Below, in pieces: positions 7,142-7,263 of a stretch of DNA of 7,263 bases (the first letter of the stretch is position 1; every line of letters starts with the position of its first letter). The DNA comes from an uncultured Opitutia bacterium (GTDB lineage Bacteria > Verrucomicrobiota > Verrucomicrobiia > Opitutales > JABJCN01). The notes beneath the pieces were generated by a model, which saw only the letters and a program-made list of their open reading frames with translations, did not search any database and was not told the DNA's origin. Position numbers and translations under genes: made by a program. Location of the stretch: assembly GCA_913046175.1 (NCBI GenBank), contig CAJWSN010000067.1, forward strand, positions 1 to 7,263, given 5' to 3'.

Positions 7142-7263
7142 GGTATGTAAAGTATTTATGTATACTGCTTGAGATGTAAAAACTACGGGGAGTCGGAGCA
7201 AATCTATCATTGGCATTTCAACTAGTTGCCATCTAGCTTGGGTCTTTTAAGGAAGTTGCCTCG

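Noticed and set aside
7142..7216. 25-codon N-terminal extension of the helical repeat protein (start at 7216)
   Set aside because: The extension would place about 25 residues before a clear Sec signal peptide, and no Shine-Dalgarno supports that start. ATG 7141 is preferred.
7211..7231. Inverted repeat TGGCA-N11-TGCCA with an inner AACTAGTT palindrome upstream of the helical repeat gene
   Set aside because: The five-base arms are short enough to occur by chance, the site is about 70 bases from the start codon, and no promoter is seen with it. It is not called as an operator.

Overview
The window looks like chromosomal DNA from a Gram-negative bacterium. kdsB supplies activated Kdo for lipopolysaccharide, which implies an outer membrane. 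The other recognisable genes are the end of tsf, carA and a kamA-type lysine 2,3-aminomutase. A marine Verrucomicrobiota (Opitutae-like) or similar PVC-type organism would fit: genes stand singly, Shine-Dalgarno sequences are mostly weak, a secreted protein carries thrombospondin type 3 repeats, and a KamA is present. This placement is an inference, not a phylogenetic result. There is no sign of phage, insertion sequence, CRISPR array, tRNA or rRNA.

Layout. Positions 1-89 (+) hold the last 28 codons of tsf (elongation factor Ts), followed by a possible imperfect terminator. kdsB (199-960, +) comes next and converges on carA (971-2143, -) with only 10 bases between them. carA and kamA (2248-3435, +) are divergent and share a roughly 100-base control region. 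This region holds the good ribosome binding site of carA, which points to a TTG start, and a plausible sigma-70-type promoter for kamA. kamA converges with 16 bases to spare on a two-gene minus-strand unit that fills the rest of the window.

That unit (7141 down to 3452) is the least familiar part. The promoter-proximal gene (4826-7141) encodes a 771-residue exported protein made almost wholly of about 18-19 degenerate helical units of 23-33 residues. Each unit is marked by a small-residue/glycine core (often G-x-x-x-G), and cysteines recur at similar places in the units. Thirty bases downstream, a 447-residue exported protein (3452-4795) starts with a shorter region of the same Ala/Gly-rich helical style. 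It ends in five calcium-binding thrombospondin type 3-like loops and a short C-terminal cap. The two proteins share export signals, composition and repeat style, so they probably act together in the periplasm or at the cell surface. I do not recognise a described family for the helical part and assign no function.

The five conserved genes serve unrelated housekeeping roles: translation elongation, LPS sugar activation, pyrimidine/arginine precursor synthesis and beta-lysine formation. They do not form a pathway with the secreted pair.
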